Source of the DNA: Sulfurospirillaceae bacterium | GTDB lineage: Bacteria; Campylobacterota; Campylobacteria; Campylobacterales; Sulfurospirillaceae | Reading direction: 5' to 3' | Length of the DNA stretch: 64,000 nt | Assembly: GCA_028684065.1 (NCBI GenBank) | Contig: JAQUGO010000008.1 | Span: 1 to 64,000 of the forward strand | Shown: positions 1-8,257 of the stretch, piece by piece | Position numbering within the stretch: position 1 is the stretch's first letter | How the letters are laid out: every line of letters starts with the position of its first letter | Notes under the pieces: generated by a model | What the model was told of the DNA's origin: nothing | Databases searched by the model: none | The model's input: only the letters and a program-made list of their open reading frames with translations | Translations under genes and position numbers: made by a program

Positions 1-1449
1 GAACTCTTTTTGTATTTATTTGCCATTAATTTTTTGATGTATTTTTATTATTTCGTTATTAACCGAAGTCGAATTCAAAAAGATAAAACACTGGTTATCT
101 ATGGCGCTGGTAAAGCAGGTTTGAAGCTTGAAGAAGAGTATCGAGATAGTACCTATAAAATACGTTTTTTTGTGGATGATGATAAAAGTCTTCAAAAAAG
201 AAGTATTGATGGAATTAAAATTATCTCTAAAGACGTTTTGAGAACAAAAATTGGTGAGCACAAGTATGATTTGCTTTTAATTGCTATGCCCTCGGCAACA
301 CCTCGAAGAATAAATCTTATTTATGAAAGACTTAAACCTTATTTTCTTGAGATCAAGATACTGCCATCATTAGAAAAAATTTTATCTTCTGATTCGCTAT
401 CGCATCAGCTTAAAGAGATTACGGTTGAAGATCTCCTTGCGCGACATCCTAAAGATTTAGATAAAGGTATGATTTCACAATTTATCAACGGTAAAACAGT
501 GATGATTAGTGGGGCTGGTGGAAGCATCGGGAGTGAAATTGTACGACAATGTTTACGATACGGCGCCCAACAAATCATCGCTATTGACCATAGTGAATAT
601 AATCTATACCAACTTGTGGAAGAACTGCAAAACGATAAAGTCATCCCCGTTATGCAAAGTGTTTTAAATGAATCTTTACTTGAAAAAACATTTGCCACTT
701 TCCAACCACAGATATTTGTACATGCTGCAGCCTACAAACATGTGCCTTTGGTTGAAGACAATATTGAAGAGGGAATTATCAATAATATTTTAGGTACAAA
801 AATTTGCATTGATTTTGCTATCAAATATTGTGTCGAAAAATTCATTTTAATTTCAACTGATAAAGCTGTTCGTCCGACGAATGTGATGGGTACGACAAAA
901 CGTATTTGCGAATTATATGCGCAAAATATAGACTCTAAAAAGACTCAGATTGTTGCGGTTCGCTTTGGTAATGTGCTAGGTAGCAGTGGTTCAGTTATCC
1001 CAAAATTTAAAGCACAAATCGAAAAAGGTGGGCCTATCACCGTGACACATCCTGATATTACGCGTTATTTTATGCTTATACCAGAAGCGTGCGAATTAGT
1101 TTTACAAGTGGGGGCGATTGGCAAAGCAGGAGAGCTTTTTATCCTAGATATGGGTAAACCTATTAAAATAGCCGATTTGGCCCGTAAAATGATAGATTTA
1201 TCCGGTAAACGTGATGTAGAGATACAATTTTCAGGTTTGCGACCAGGCGAAAAACTTTATGAAGAGTTACTGATTGATGATAGCAATAAAAAAACGCAAT
1301 ACGAATCCATTTTTGTAGCACAGCAAACAAAAGTCAATGTTGAAAGATTGAAAAACGATATCAATGAACTCTTTACATGTAAGGATAAGCTTTCAAAACT
1401 CAAAGAAATTGTGCCAGAATTTAATCATAATACAAACAAGGGAAAATAA
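1..1449 (+). CDS. pglF: UDP-N-acetylglucosamine 4,6-dehydratase PglF, 5' end outside window
   Basis: This is a membrane-anchored nucleotide-sugar 4,6-dehydratase that starts the UDP-diacetylbacillosamine pathway for N-linked glycans. The reading frame is open to base 1, so the N-terminal membrane segments lie outside the window; a TTG at 10 is only the first possible start codon inside it. Visible are a CoA-binding-like Rossmann domain (VIYGAGKAG near residue 30), a second, catalytic SDR Rossmann fold (ISGAGGSIGSEI near 165), and the family signature STDKAVRPTNVMG near 285, followed by the C-terminal RPGEKLYEELL motif. About 480 residues are visible of a family usually near 590. It is followed after 3 bases by the Wzz-like gene and then pglB, so it is the upstream member of a pgl operon. 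Identification is firm; the only gap is the missing start. Confidence 0.93.
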   Translation, partial: ELFLYLFAINFLMYFYYFVINRSRIQKDKTLVIYGAGKAGLKLEEEYRDSTYKIRFFVDDDKSLQKRSIDGIKIISKDVLRTKIGEHKYDLLLIAMPSATPRRINLIYERLKPYFLEIKILPSLEKILSSDSLSHQLKEITVEDLLARHPKDLDKGMISQFINGKTVMISGAGGSIGSEIVRQCLRYGAQQIIAIDHSEYNLYQLVEELQNDKVIPVMQSVLNESLLEKTFATFQPQIFVHAAAYKHVPLVEDNIEEGIINNILGTKICIDFAIKYCVEKFILISTDKAVRPTNVMGTTKRICELYAQNIDSKKTQIVAVRFGNVLGSSGSVIPKFKAQIEKGGPITVTHPDITRYFMLIPEACELVLQVGAIGKAGELFILDMGKPIKIADLARKMIDLSGKRDVEIQFSGLRPGEKLYEELLIDDSNKKTQYESIFVAQQTKVNVERLKNDINELFTCKDKLSKLKEIVPEFNHNTNKGK

Positions 1450-1452
1450 CGA

Positions 1453-2580
1453 ATGCAAGAAGCTAAAATTTATAATCAGATGGACGATGAAATTGATTTA
1501 AGAGAATTGTGGAAAACAATCGTAAAACGTAACAAAATGATTGTACTTCTAACAGGGGTAGTGACATGTGGAGCAATTATCTATGCTCTTGTTAAAACAC
1601 CCATATATGAAAAAAAAGCCGTATTAAAAATAGGCTTTTTTAGCAATGGTGATCAAACTGAATATATTGATAAAACCAAGCGATTAGCACAAGAACTAAA
1701 AGTTATATTTATTGATAGTAAGAAACGAATGAAAAATGAAGAGGTAAGTATAGAAAAAATTGATCCCTTAAAAGGATTCGATAGCTTTTTTGAAGTTGTG
1801 GCTCAATGTACGAATGAAGCATTATGCTTTAAGGAGATTGATGCTGTCGTTCATTTTATCCAAGAAAATCATCAAAAGATTATTGATGAAAAAATTAATG
1901 TTATCAAATATAAGATTAATAATATAGATAGAAAGATTGGCTTTACAAAAGAGCAAACACTGGCTCAAATTGATAATGAGATCGATATGCTAAAAAATGA
2001 TACTTTAAAAGGTATCGAAGAAAAAATACATTCATTAAAAATAACCAAACTTCAAGTTTTGGATAAAAAATTAATAATGTACAGAAAAGATATTGCTAAA
2101 TATCAAGCTCAATTGGACGAGTTAATACGAAATTTACATGATATTCAAAATAAAGATTCTTCTTTAGTCTCGTTACACATGATTGAAAAAAGAGATATAC
2201 AAAATCGTATTTTATCTACTGAAGCAACAATATTAGATGTTCAAGCTGAACAAGAATCAGTTATCAGTACAGAGTTGCCTCAGTTGCTCAGAGATAAAGA
2301 AAATATCATTCATCTTCAATTACCAATATTACAAAAAAAGCGAGAGGTCGTAGCCCTAAATGAACTTGCAAGACTTCAAGAAGAAAAAGAAATATTACAA
2401 AAGTCAATTAATCCAAACAATTATCATAATACAAATATCGTAGGAGAGATTCTAGGAGAGGATTATCCTATAAAACCAAAGAAAACACTCATTGTTGCAG
2501 TGGCTATGGTGACAGGTCTGATCTTATCCATTTTTTTAGCGTTTTTCTTAGAGTTTATCGGCAAAAATGAACATGAATAG
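1453..2580 (+). CDS. Wzz/chain-length-determinant-like inner-membrane protein
   Basis: This 375-residue protein has the architecture of a polysaccharide co-polymerase (Wzz family): a short cytoplasmic N-terminus with DLRELWKTIVKRNK, a first membrane segment at about 29-48, a long charged, Lys/Glu-rich periplasmic region with strong coiled-coil character (about 120-335), and a second membrane segment at about 345-366. The proline-rich stretch PIKPKK just before the second segment is typical of the family. It lies 3 bases after pglF and its 3' end overlaps pglB by 14 bases, so the three are probably co-transcribed and partly translationally coupled. Campylobacter N-glycan loci have no Wzz gene that I know of, so its role here is open: length control of another surface glycan, or scaffolding. 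No tyrosine-kinase domain is attached. Confidence 0.75.
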   Translation: MQEAKIYNQMDDEIDLRELWKTIVKRNKMIVLLTGVVTCGAIIYALVKTPIYEKKAVLKIGFFSNGDQTEYIDKTKRLAQELKVIFIDSKKRMKNEEVSIEKIDPLKGFDSFFEVVAQCTNEALCFKEIDAVVHFIQENHQKIIDEKINVIKYKINNIDRKIGFTKEQTLAQIDNEIDMLKNDTLKGIEEKIHSLKITKLQVLDKKLIMYRKDIAKYQAQLDELIRNLHDIQNKDSSLVSLHMIEKRDIQNRILSTEATILDVQAEQESVISTELPQLLRDKENIIHLQLPILQKKREVVALNELARLQEEKEILQKSINPNNYHNTNIVGEILGEDYPIKPKKTLIVAVAMVTGLILSIFLAFFLEFIGKNEHE

Positions 2581-4699
2581 TTGGCATGTCAATGTAAAGG
2601 TTGTTTTTTATATCTTGATAGCGTTTCTTTTTAGTTTTGTAGTTCGTCTCATTTGGGTTTATCAGTTTGGTGAAATTGAGAGTTTTAAATTTGCTGGGCA
2701 ATTTATGATCAATACCAACGATGGGTATTATTGGGCGGAAGGTGCACGGGATCTTCTAAGCGGGGTACACCAAAAGTTTGATCTTTCTCCTATTGACCAA
2801 GCACCGTCCTTGCTGACGTATCTTTTAGCTAAAATTTTACCATTTTCTTTTGAAACGATTATTTTTTATATGCCTTCAATCTTAGGTTCACTCATCGTGA
2901 TACCGATAATTTTAATTGCCCATAATCTAAAAATGTTAGATGTAGGGTTACTTGCGGCACTTTTAGCTTCGATTGCTGTTAGTTATTATAATCGTACGAT
3001 GGTAGGGTATTATGATACCGATATGCTCACGATTGTCTTTCCTGTCTTTTTAGTGTGGTCACTAATTTTAGCTTTTCGGACAAAAGAAGAAAAGTATCTG
3101 CTCCTCACTGCCTTAGAAATTATTGCGTATCGATGGTGGTATCCACAAAGTTATTCATTAGAATTTGCTTTTGCCGGCTTAATTCTTTTGTATGCTCTTG
3201 TATATGAGCGAAAAAATGGATTTTATTTTCAATTGTTAAGCATGATGCTGTTTGCCATGATGGGATTACCAAGTCTTGCGCGTATTGTTCTGGTTGTACT
3301 TGTTTATTTGATAATCAAGCAAAAAAAGTTTTTCAAGTACACATGGTATCTTTTAGGGCTCGCTATAATCCTCTTTTTTGTAACAGGCGGCTTTGCTCCT
3401 ATTTGGGGTCAACTAAAAAGTTTTGTTTTTAAAGATGCGATTGATGTGAGTCGTGATGCTTTGTCGTTACATTTTTTTTCTGTCAATCAAACGATTAGAG
3501 AAGCAGGGCAAATTCCTTTTAGTATTTTTGCAGAGCGCATTAGCGGGCATACCATCACTTTTATTGTATCCGTTATAGGTTATCTTCTGATGGTGTGGCG
3601 CTATAGAGTCATGCTTTTAGGCCTTCCTTTGCTTGGACTTGGGTTTTTAGCACTATTTGGAGGACTTCGTTTTACGATTTATGCTGTACCGATTTGTGCG
3701 TTTGGCATAGCGTATTTACTCTTTACATTGAGCGCTTATACGCAAGGATTGTTTGATAATCCAAAAACTGGACAGCTCATCAAATCGTTGATTGTGATAC
3801 TAGGAAGCTTAGCTATTCTTTACCCTAATATTTTGCATATTATTGGTTACCGAGTACCCACCGTTTTTACAAAAGCGGAAGTAGAAATTTTAGATAAACT
3901 CAAGAAGATTACAAATCGAGAAGACTATGTTGTATCGTGGTGGGATTATGGTTATCCTATTCGTTATTATAGTGATACAAAAACGTTGATTGATGGCGCA
4001 AAGCATAGCGGAGATGTGAATTTTCCCGTGAGCTACATGTTGACAAACACTGAAGAAAGAGCTTCCAAGTTGGCACGATTAGAAGTCGAATATACTGAAC
4101 AAGGCTTTGCAAAAAGTGAAGCCAATCAAAGCGTGATGAATAATACCGCACAAATGACATTAGATTATGGACTGAAAGACGCTAATGATTTTTTAGAGTC
4201 CTTAGATACCAATATCACATTACCCTCTAAAACACGGGATATTTATTTTTATCTTCCGTTTAGGATGTTGAGTATCTTTCCTACAGTAGCCCAATTTAGC
4301 AATGTTGATGTTATGAGTGGTAAACCTATGCGTGAACCTTTCTTCTTTCAATCTAGCCGTTTCCAAGATAGCCCAACAGCACTTAATTTAGGGCAAGGGG
4401 TTGTTCTTGAAAAAAATAGAGGTACTATTAAAATAGGCCAGCAAGAGGTAACTATCAAATATTTTATTACTACTGGCTATACTAAAGAAAAAAAATTATT
4501 TAAGGAAGAAAAGCTCGTCAATCCTCAAGGGCAAATGTCGATGATTTACATGCAAGCTTACAATACATTTCTTGTCGTTGATGAGGCAATGTTAAATTCT
4601 AGTTATATACAGCTTTTTGTACTTGAGAGGTATGATGAAAGATTTTTTGAGCCAGTTATTTTAGAGCCCGCGGTTAAGGTCTATAAAGTAAAAATGTAG
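2567..4699 (+). CDS. pglB: Oligosaccharyltransferase PglB (STT3 family)
   Basis: PglB transfers a lipid-linked glycan to asparagine in periplasmic sequons. The 710-residue protein has a hydrophobic N-terminal half with about a dozen membrane helices and a soluble periplasmic C-terminal domain. The STT3 signature WWDYG is at residues 458-462, almost the same position as in the C. jejuni enzyme. The first external loop holds the catalytic aspartate in NTNDGYYW (Asp52), and YYDTDML carries the conserved acidic pair. The ATG at 2567 overlaps the Wzz-like gene by 14 bases; an in-frame ATG two codons later is also possible. Downstream pglG begins after 43 bases. The length matches the family. The glycan donor cannot be inferred from the window because the glycosyltransferase genes lie outside it. 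Confidence 0.95.
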   Translation: MNMNSWHVNVKVVFYILIAFLFSFVVRLIWVYQFGEIESFKFAGQFMINTNDGYYWAEGARDLLSGVHQKFDLSPIDQAPSLLTYLLAKILPFSFETIIFYMPSILGSLIVIPIILIAHNLKMLDVGLLAALLASIAVSYYNRTMVGYYDTDMLTIVFPVFLVWSLILAFRTKEEKYLLLTALEIIAYRWWYPQSYSLEFAFAGLILLYALVYERKNGFYFQLLSMMLFAMMGLPSLARIVLVVLVYLIIKQKKFFKYTWYLLGLAIILFFVTGGFAPIWGQLKSFVFKDAIDVSRDALSLHFFSVNQTIREAGQIPFSIFAERISGHTITFIVSVIGYLLMVWRYRVMLLGLPLLGLGFLALFGGLRFTIYAVPICAFGIAYLLFTLSAYTQGLFDNPKTGQLIKSLIVILGSLAILYPNILHIIGYRVPTVFTKAEVEILDKLKKITNREDYVVSWWDYGYPIRYYSDTKTLIDGAKHSGDVNFPVSYMLTNTEERASKLARLEVEYTEQGFAKSEANQSVMNNTAQMTLDYGLKDANDFLESLDTNITLPSKTRDIYFYLPFRMLSIFPTVAQFSNVDVMSGKPMREPFFFQSSRFQDSPTALNLGQGVVLEKNRGTIKIGQQEVTIKYFITTGYTKEKKLFKEEKLVNPQGQMSMIYMQAYNTFLVVDEAMLNSSYIQLFVLERYDERFFEPVILEPAVKVYKVKM

Positions 4700-4742
4700 G
4701 AACCCTTAGCTAAAATACAGAAAAAGTTTCAAAAGGGTACTG

Positions 4743-5648
4743 ATGGTAATTCGTGAAATTCAGCAGTTTGCTGAGGTAAGACCAAGAGCAAGAGCGTATT
4801 TGTGCTATCTTTTTACACGCAATATGCCCAATCGCTTGCCCGAACCAAGCCTTGAGGTTATTTCAGCAGGGCTTGATAAGATTGTCCATGAAGTAGAAGA
4901 TTTTGAGGCACTTTATTTGTTGAACCATAGGGGTGAACAAGTGATGGACAACATTACGGAAGACCCCCACAATAAAGGTGGAATGGGGCAAAATCGTAGT
5001 GCAAAATCCTATTATTATCGTGCAGTTCGTGAAAAACGCTGTGTTTTAAGTGACCCTTATCCCTCTTCTTTAACGAATGATTTAACGGTTACGGCATCAT
5101 TTCCTATCTATGACGATCAAGGGAGTTTGAAATACATCGCATGTATTGATGTCTCTTTGGAACATATCCTTAAAATAGCGCACCCTTCTTCGTTGCAGTC
5201 AGCTTTTGGTAGAAGTTCGCAAATAATTTATACGATTTTTTCATTATCTTTGCTTGCTATTGCGATGTTACTGTTGTTTAATGGTATGCGAAGTCTCTTT
5301 ATGCATGGATTACAATTTGATTTACTCGATATTAAAGCAATGTTTGAATCGACAATTTTGATTACACTTTCTTTAGCAATATTTGACCTTGTAAAAACAA
5401 TTTTTGAAGAGGAAGTATTAGGGCGTAATGAAAAAGAGGACAATGGTGGAATGCATAAAACAATGGTACGTTTTCTAGGTTCCATTATCATCGCTTTAGC
5501 CATTGAAGCACTGATGCTTGTCTTCAAATTTGCGATTATTGATGCAGCCCATATTTTATATGCGGTTTATCTTATTGGTGGAGTGACAATGCTTCTTTTT
5601 GGATTGGCATTTTATCTCAAATCATTACCACAAAAGAGAGATTTATGA
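4743..5648 (+). CDS. pglG: PglG-like membrane protein with Cache (PDC) sensor fold
   Basis: This 301-residue protein has an extracytoplasmic-type Cache/PDC region (about 15-145, including NHRGEQVMDNI and TVTASFPIYDDQGSLKYI) followed by four predicted membrane helices (about 160-182, 195-220, 238-265, 270-292). It has no kinase, cyclase or chemoreceptor output domain. By position (after pgl genes and upstream of cheY-prmA-ftsH) and by length it corresponds to C. jejuni PglG (Cj1119c), a pgl-locus protein of unknown function. The Cache part starts almost at the N-terminus, without the usual preceding helix. The start ATG has AAAAGGG upstream at normal spacing. That SD is complementary to ACCCTT just after the pglB stop, so a hairpin could mask it. 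The stop overlaps hisH by 4 bases. Function is not known. Confidence 0.75.
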   Translation: MVIREIQQFAEVRPRARAYLCYLFTRNMPNRLPEPSLEVISAGLDKIVHEVEDFEALYLLNHRGEQVMDNITEDPHNKGGMGQNRSAKSYYYRAVREKRCVLSDPYPSSLTNDLTVTASFPIYDDQGSLKYIACIDVSLEHILKIAHPSSLQSAFGRSSQIIYTIFSLSLLAIAMLLLFNGMRSLFMHGLQFDLLDIKAMFESTILITLSLAIFDLVKTIFEEEVLGRNEKEDNGGMHKTMVRFLGSIIIALAIEALMLVFKFAIIDAAHILYAVYLIGGVTMLLFGLAFYLKSLPQKRDL

Positions 5649-6256
5649 TAGGGTTAATTGATTATAATATGGGGAATCTTAGAAGTGTGGTGAACGCTTT
5701 TGAAACACTCGGTGTGACTATAAAAATCGTCAAAAATCCAGATGAAGTGGAGACTTTTGATAAAATTATACTTCCTGGAGTCGGTGCTTTTAAAGATGCT
5801 ATGGAGTGTTTGCAAAAAGATGGTATGAGTGATGCTGTAAAAGCTTTTGCTTCTTCAAAAAAGCCATTGCTTGGTATTTGTCTTGGTATGCAATTGCTAT
5901 TTGAGAGTAGTACGGAATTTGGTGAAACCAAAGGTTTGGGCCTTATTGAGGGTGAAATTGTAAAATTTGATAGGACACGATTTAGTCAAAAACTCAAAGT
6001 TCCACACATGGGTTGGAATGAATTATTTATTCGTCAAAATTCACCGCTATTTGCAAATATGCCAGAATCATTTTATCTTTATTTTGTGCATAGTTTTCAT
6101 GCACAGTGCGATTCTCAATATATCATAGGTGAGACGATGTATGGCTATGATTTTCCAAGTGCTGTGCAGAAAGATAATGTATTTGGTTTTCAGCCACATC
6201 CTGAAAAATCTCACGCCAATGGATTAAAAATTTTAAAGAATTTTGTGGAGTTATAA
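5645..6256 (+). CDS. hisH: Imidazole glycerol phosphate synthase, glutaminase subunit HisH
   Basis: HisH is a class I glutamine amidotransferase that feeds ammonia to HisF in histidine synthesis. The catalytic triad is visible: nucleophile Cys79 in LLGICLGMQ, and His185 and Glu187 in FQPHPEKS. The oxyanion-strand region PGVGAFKDAM is intact. The 203-residue length is normal. The ATG overlaps the pglG stop (ATGA) and hisA follows with no gap, so pglG-hisH-hisA is translationally coupled. Its partner HisF is not in the window. HisH paralogues also act in flagellin or surface-sugar modification in this phylum, but the adjacent hisA argues for histidine synthesis. Confidence 0.93.
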   Translation: MIGLIDYNMGNLRSVVNAFETLGVTIKIVKNPDEVETFDKIILPGVGAFKDAMECLQKDGMSDAVKAFASSKKPLLGICLGMQLLFESSTEFGETKGLGLIEGEIVKFDRTRFSQKLKVPHMGWNELFIRQNSPLFANMPESFYLYFVHSFHAQCDSQYIIGETMYGYDFPSAVQKDNVFGFQPHPEKSHANGLKILKNFVEL

Positions 6257-6991
6257 ATGGAAATCTTACCAGCGATTGATTTAAAAGATGGCAAAGCAGT
6301 ACGTTTGAGTAAAGGGTTGATGCACAGTGCAAAAATCTACTCAGACGAGCCTTGGCATGTAGCAAAAATGTTTGAAGAAATGGGTTCTCAATGGTTACAT
6401 TTAGTAGATTTAAATGGAGCTTTTGCGGGTGAACCTAAAAATCTTGAACAGGTTGCAAAGATACGTAAACATTGTAATTTAAAGTTAGAATTAGGTGGTG
6501 GAATACGCGATGAAGCAACGATTCAGAAGTATGTAGATTTAGGAATTGACCGTGTTATTCTAGGTTCCATCGCCTTGAAAAACCCTGTATTTGTTAAACA
6601 AATGTGCAAAAAATACCGTGTCGTAGTAGGTATTGACGCTATAGATGGTTTTGTTGCCGTAGAGGGATGGGCAGAAAAATCGACTATGAAAGCAACCGAT
6701 TTAGCACGTGAATTTGCTAATGCTGGGGTTGAAGCAATCATTTGTACAGATGTAGGAAGAGATGGGATGCTTAATGGTGTTAATATTGATTTTACACTTG
6801 CAATTGCAGAAGCATCAGGTATTGCTACTATCGCTAGTGGTGGCGTTAAAGATATTGAAGATATTAAAGCATTAATCGCAAGCCAAAAAATTTCTGGAGT
6901 TATCGTAGGCAAAGCATTCTACGAAGATAGGCTTGATTTGCATGAAGCATTTAAGCTTGCCTCTGTTGCGAAGGCTGCTTTAAAATATTAA
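6257..6991 (+). CDS. hisA: Phosphoribosylformimino-AICAR-phosphate isomerase HisA
   Basis: HisA catalyses the Amadori isomerisation of ProFAR to PRFAR, the substrate of HisF-HisH. It is a TIM barrel of 244 residues. The catalytic aspartates are present at Asp8 ([13 protein letters not shown]) and Asp127 ([10 protein letters not shown]). The two phosphate-binding half-barrel signatures are visible as LELGGGIR (about 78-84) and [10 protein letters not shown]. It begins immediately after the hisH stop. The following 67 bases contain the cheY promoter region and no obvious terminator. Confidence 0.95.
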   Translation: MEILPAIDLKDGKAVRLSKGLMHSAKIYSDEPWHVAKMFEEMGSQWLHLVDLNGAFAGEPKNLEQVAKIRKHCNLKLELGGGIRDEATIQKYVDLGIDRVILGSIALKNPVFVKQMCKKYRVVVGIDAIDGFVAVEGWAEKSTMKATDLAREFANAGVEAIICTDVGRDGMLNGVNIDFTLAIAEASGIATIASGGVKDIEDIKALIASQKISGVIVGKAFYEDRLDLHEAFKLASVAKAALKY

Positions 6992-7058
6992 AGTAAGTTC
7001 AAAGTAAAATTAGCTAGAATATAGTCATTAACAATACTTTTAAATTAAAGGAGTGACA

Positions 7059-7424
7059 TTGAAACTACTTGTAGTAGATGATAGCTCAACAATGCGCCGG
7101 ATTATAAAAAATACTTTAGCAAGACTTGGTTTCAACGATGTCTTGGAGGCTGAACATGGCTTGGAAGGCTGGCAAGTGATGGAAAAAACAGGCGATATTA
7201 ATGTGTTGATTACTGATTGGAACATGCCAGAAATGAATGGCTTAGAGCTTGTTAGAAAAGTACGTGCTGAACGAAAATATGATAATGTGCCTATTATTAT
7301 GGTAACAACAGAAGGCGGAAAAACGGAAGTTATCACAGCTCTGAAAGCAGGTGTCAACAACTATATCGTTAAGCCTTTTACACCACAGGTTTTAAAAGAG
7401 AAACTTGAGGATGTTTTAGGTTAG
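7059..7424 (+). CDS. cheY: Chemotaxis response regulator CheY
   Basis: CheY is the single-domain receiver that binds the flagellar switch. Numbered from the TTG at 7059, it is 121 residues with the acidic pocket Asp7-Asp8, phosphoacceptor Asp53 (ITDWNMPEMNG), Thr83 and Lys105 (YIVKPF), all canonical. I chose TTG 7059 over the in-frame GTG at 7053 because AAGGAG (7048-7053) then sits 5 bases upstream, whereas it would overlap the GTG; the N-terminus MKLLVVDDSSTMRRII also matches Campylobacter CheY. The downstream order prmA-ftsH-Psd-like-pssA matches C. jejuni Cj1118c-Cj1114c, so chemotaxis output here is tied to a housekeeping operon rather than a che cluster. A possible -10 is the AATATAG stretch near 7018-7024. 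Confidence 0.96.
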   Translation: MKLLVVDDSSTMRRIIKNTLARLGFNDVLEAEHGLEGWQVMEKTGDINVLITDWNMPEMNGLELVRKVRAERKYDNVPIIMVTTEGGKTEVITALKAGVNNYIVKPFTPQVLKEKLEDVLG

Positions 7425-7429
7425 TCTGG

Positions 7430-8257
7430 ATGAAAAAAACCTATAACGAACTGCAAATAACCCCCAGTGAGAACTATCCTTATTTTGTAGATTTTATTTT
7501 AAGTTTAAGTGATGAAGCAATCGAAGAAGTAGATGGAACTATCATTTTACGCAGTGAAGAGGACCTGACGCTGATTCTATTTGGTATAGAAACTTTTACC
7601 CAAAAACTCTCATCTTCACTTTCCAAAGAAATTTTTGTAGAAACAAAACTTTTAGTAAAAGAAAATGAAGATTGGATTGCCAAGTATCGCAGTTCTGTGC
7701 AACCTTTACATGTAGGTGAGTTTTATGTCCATCCAAGTTGGATTACGGGTGAAAAAGATAAGAAAAATATTTTAATTGACCCAGCTCTTGCCTTTGGGTC
7801 TGGTCATCATGAAACTACTTATGGCTGTTTAATGCTTTTACAAAAATATATAAGTTCTCATCAAAGTGTTTTAGATGTTGGCTGTGGAAGTGGTATTCTT
7901 TCTATTGCCGCTCGAAAATTAGGGGCCATTGTAGATTTATGTGATACGGATGAACAAGCTACCGATAGTGCTAAAGAGAATTTTGTATTAAATCACGAAA
8001 CATATCATAGAGTGTGGACAGGGTCTGTTCAAAAAAGAGAGCAAGAATATGATGTTGTTATCGCCAATATTATTGCTGATGTACTCATTATGCTTGCATC
8101 TGATTTAAAAAATGCTACGAAGTTGGGTGGAATTTTAATTTTATCGGGTATTTTGGATAAGTATGTCGATAAGGTAGAAGCTAAATTTTCAAGTTTAGAA
8201 TTACTTGAAAAATATAAAAAAGAAGAGTGGTATACACTCGTTTTTAAAAGGAAATAG
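7430..8257 (+). CDS. prmA: Ribosomal protein L11 methyltransferase PrmA
   Basis: PrmA is an S-adenosylmethionine-dependent enzyme that trimethylates ribosomal protein L11. The C-terminal half is a class I methyltransferase fold with the SAM loop DVGCGSGILSIAARKLGA at about 147-164, the family motif DPALAFGSGHHETT just before it, and the catalytic-region motif VIANIIADVL near 210. The N-terminal domain that recognises L11 is less conserved, as usual. Length is 275 residues, slightly short of the gamma-proteobacterial form. It sits 5 bases after cheY and abuts ftsH without a gap, as in Campylobacter. Confidence 0.92.
   Translation: MKKTYNELQITPSENYPYFVDFILSLSDEAIEEVDGTIILRSEEDLTLILFGIETFTQKLSSSLSKEIFVETKLLVKENEDWIAKYRSSVQPLHVGEFYVHPSWITGEKDKKNILIDPALAFGSGHHETTYGCLMLLQKYISSHQSVLDVGCGSGILSIAARKLGAIVDLCDTDEQATDSAKENFVLNHETYHRVWTGSVQKREQEYDVVIANIIADVLIMLASDLKNATKLGGILILSGILDKYVDKVEAKFSSLELLEKYKKEEWYTLVFKRK

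Noticed and set aside
5645-6991. HisH-HisA as a surface-sugar (legionaminic or flagellin) modification pair
   Set aside because: HisH-like proteins do act there, but HisA is specific to histidine synthesis and no sugar-modification genes follow.
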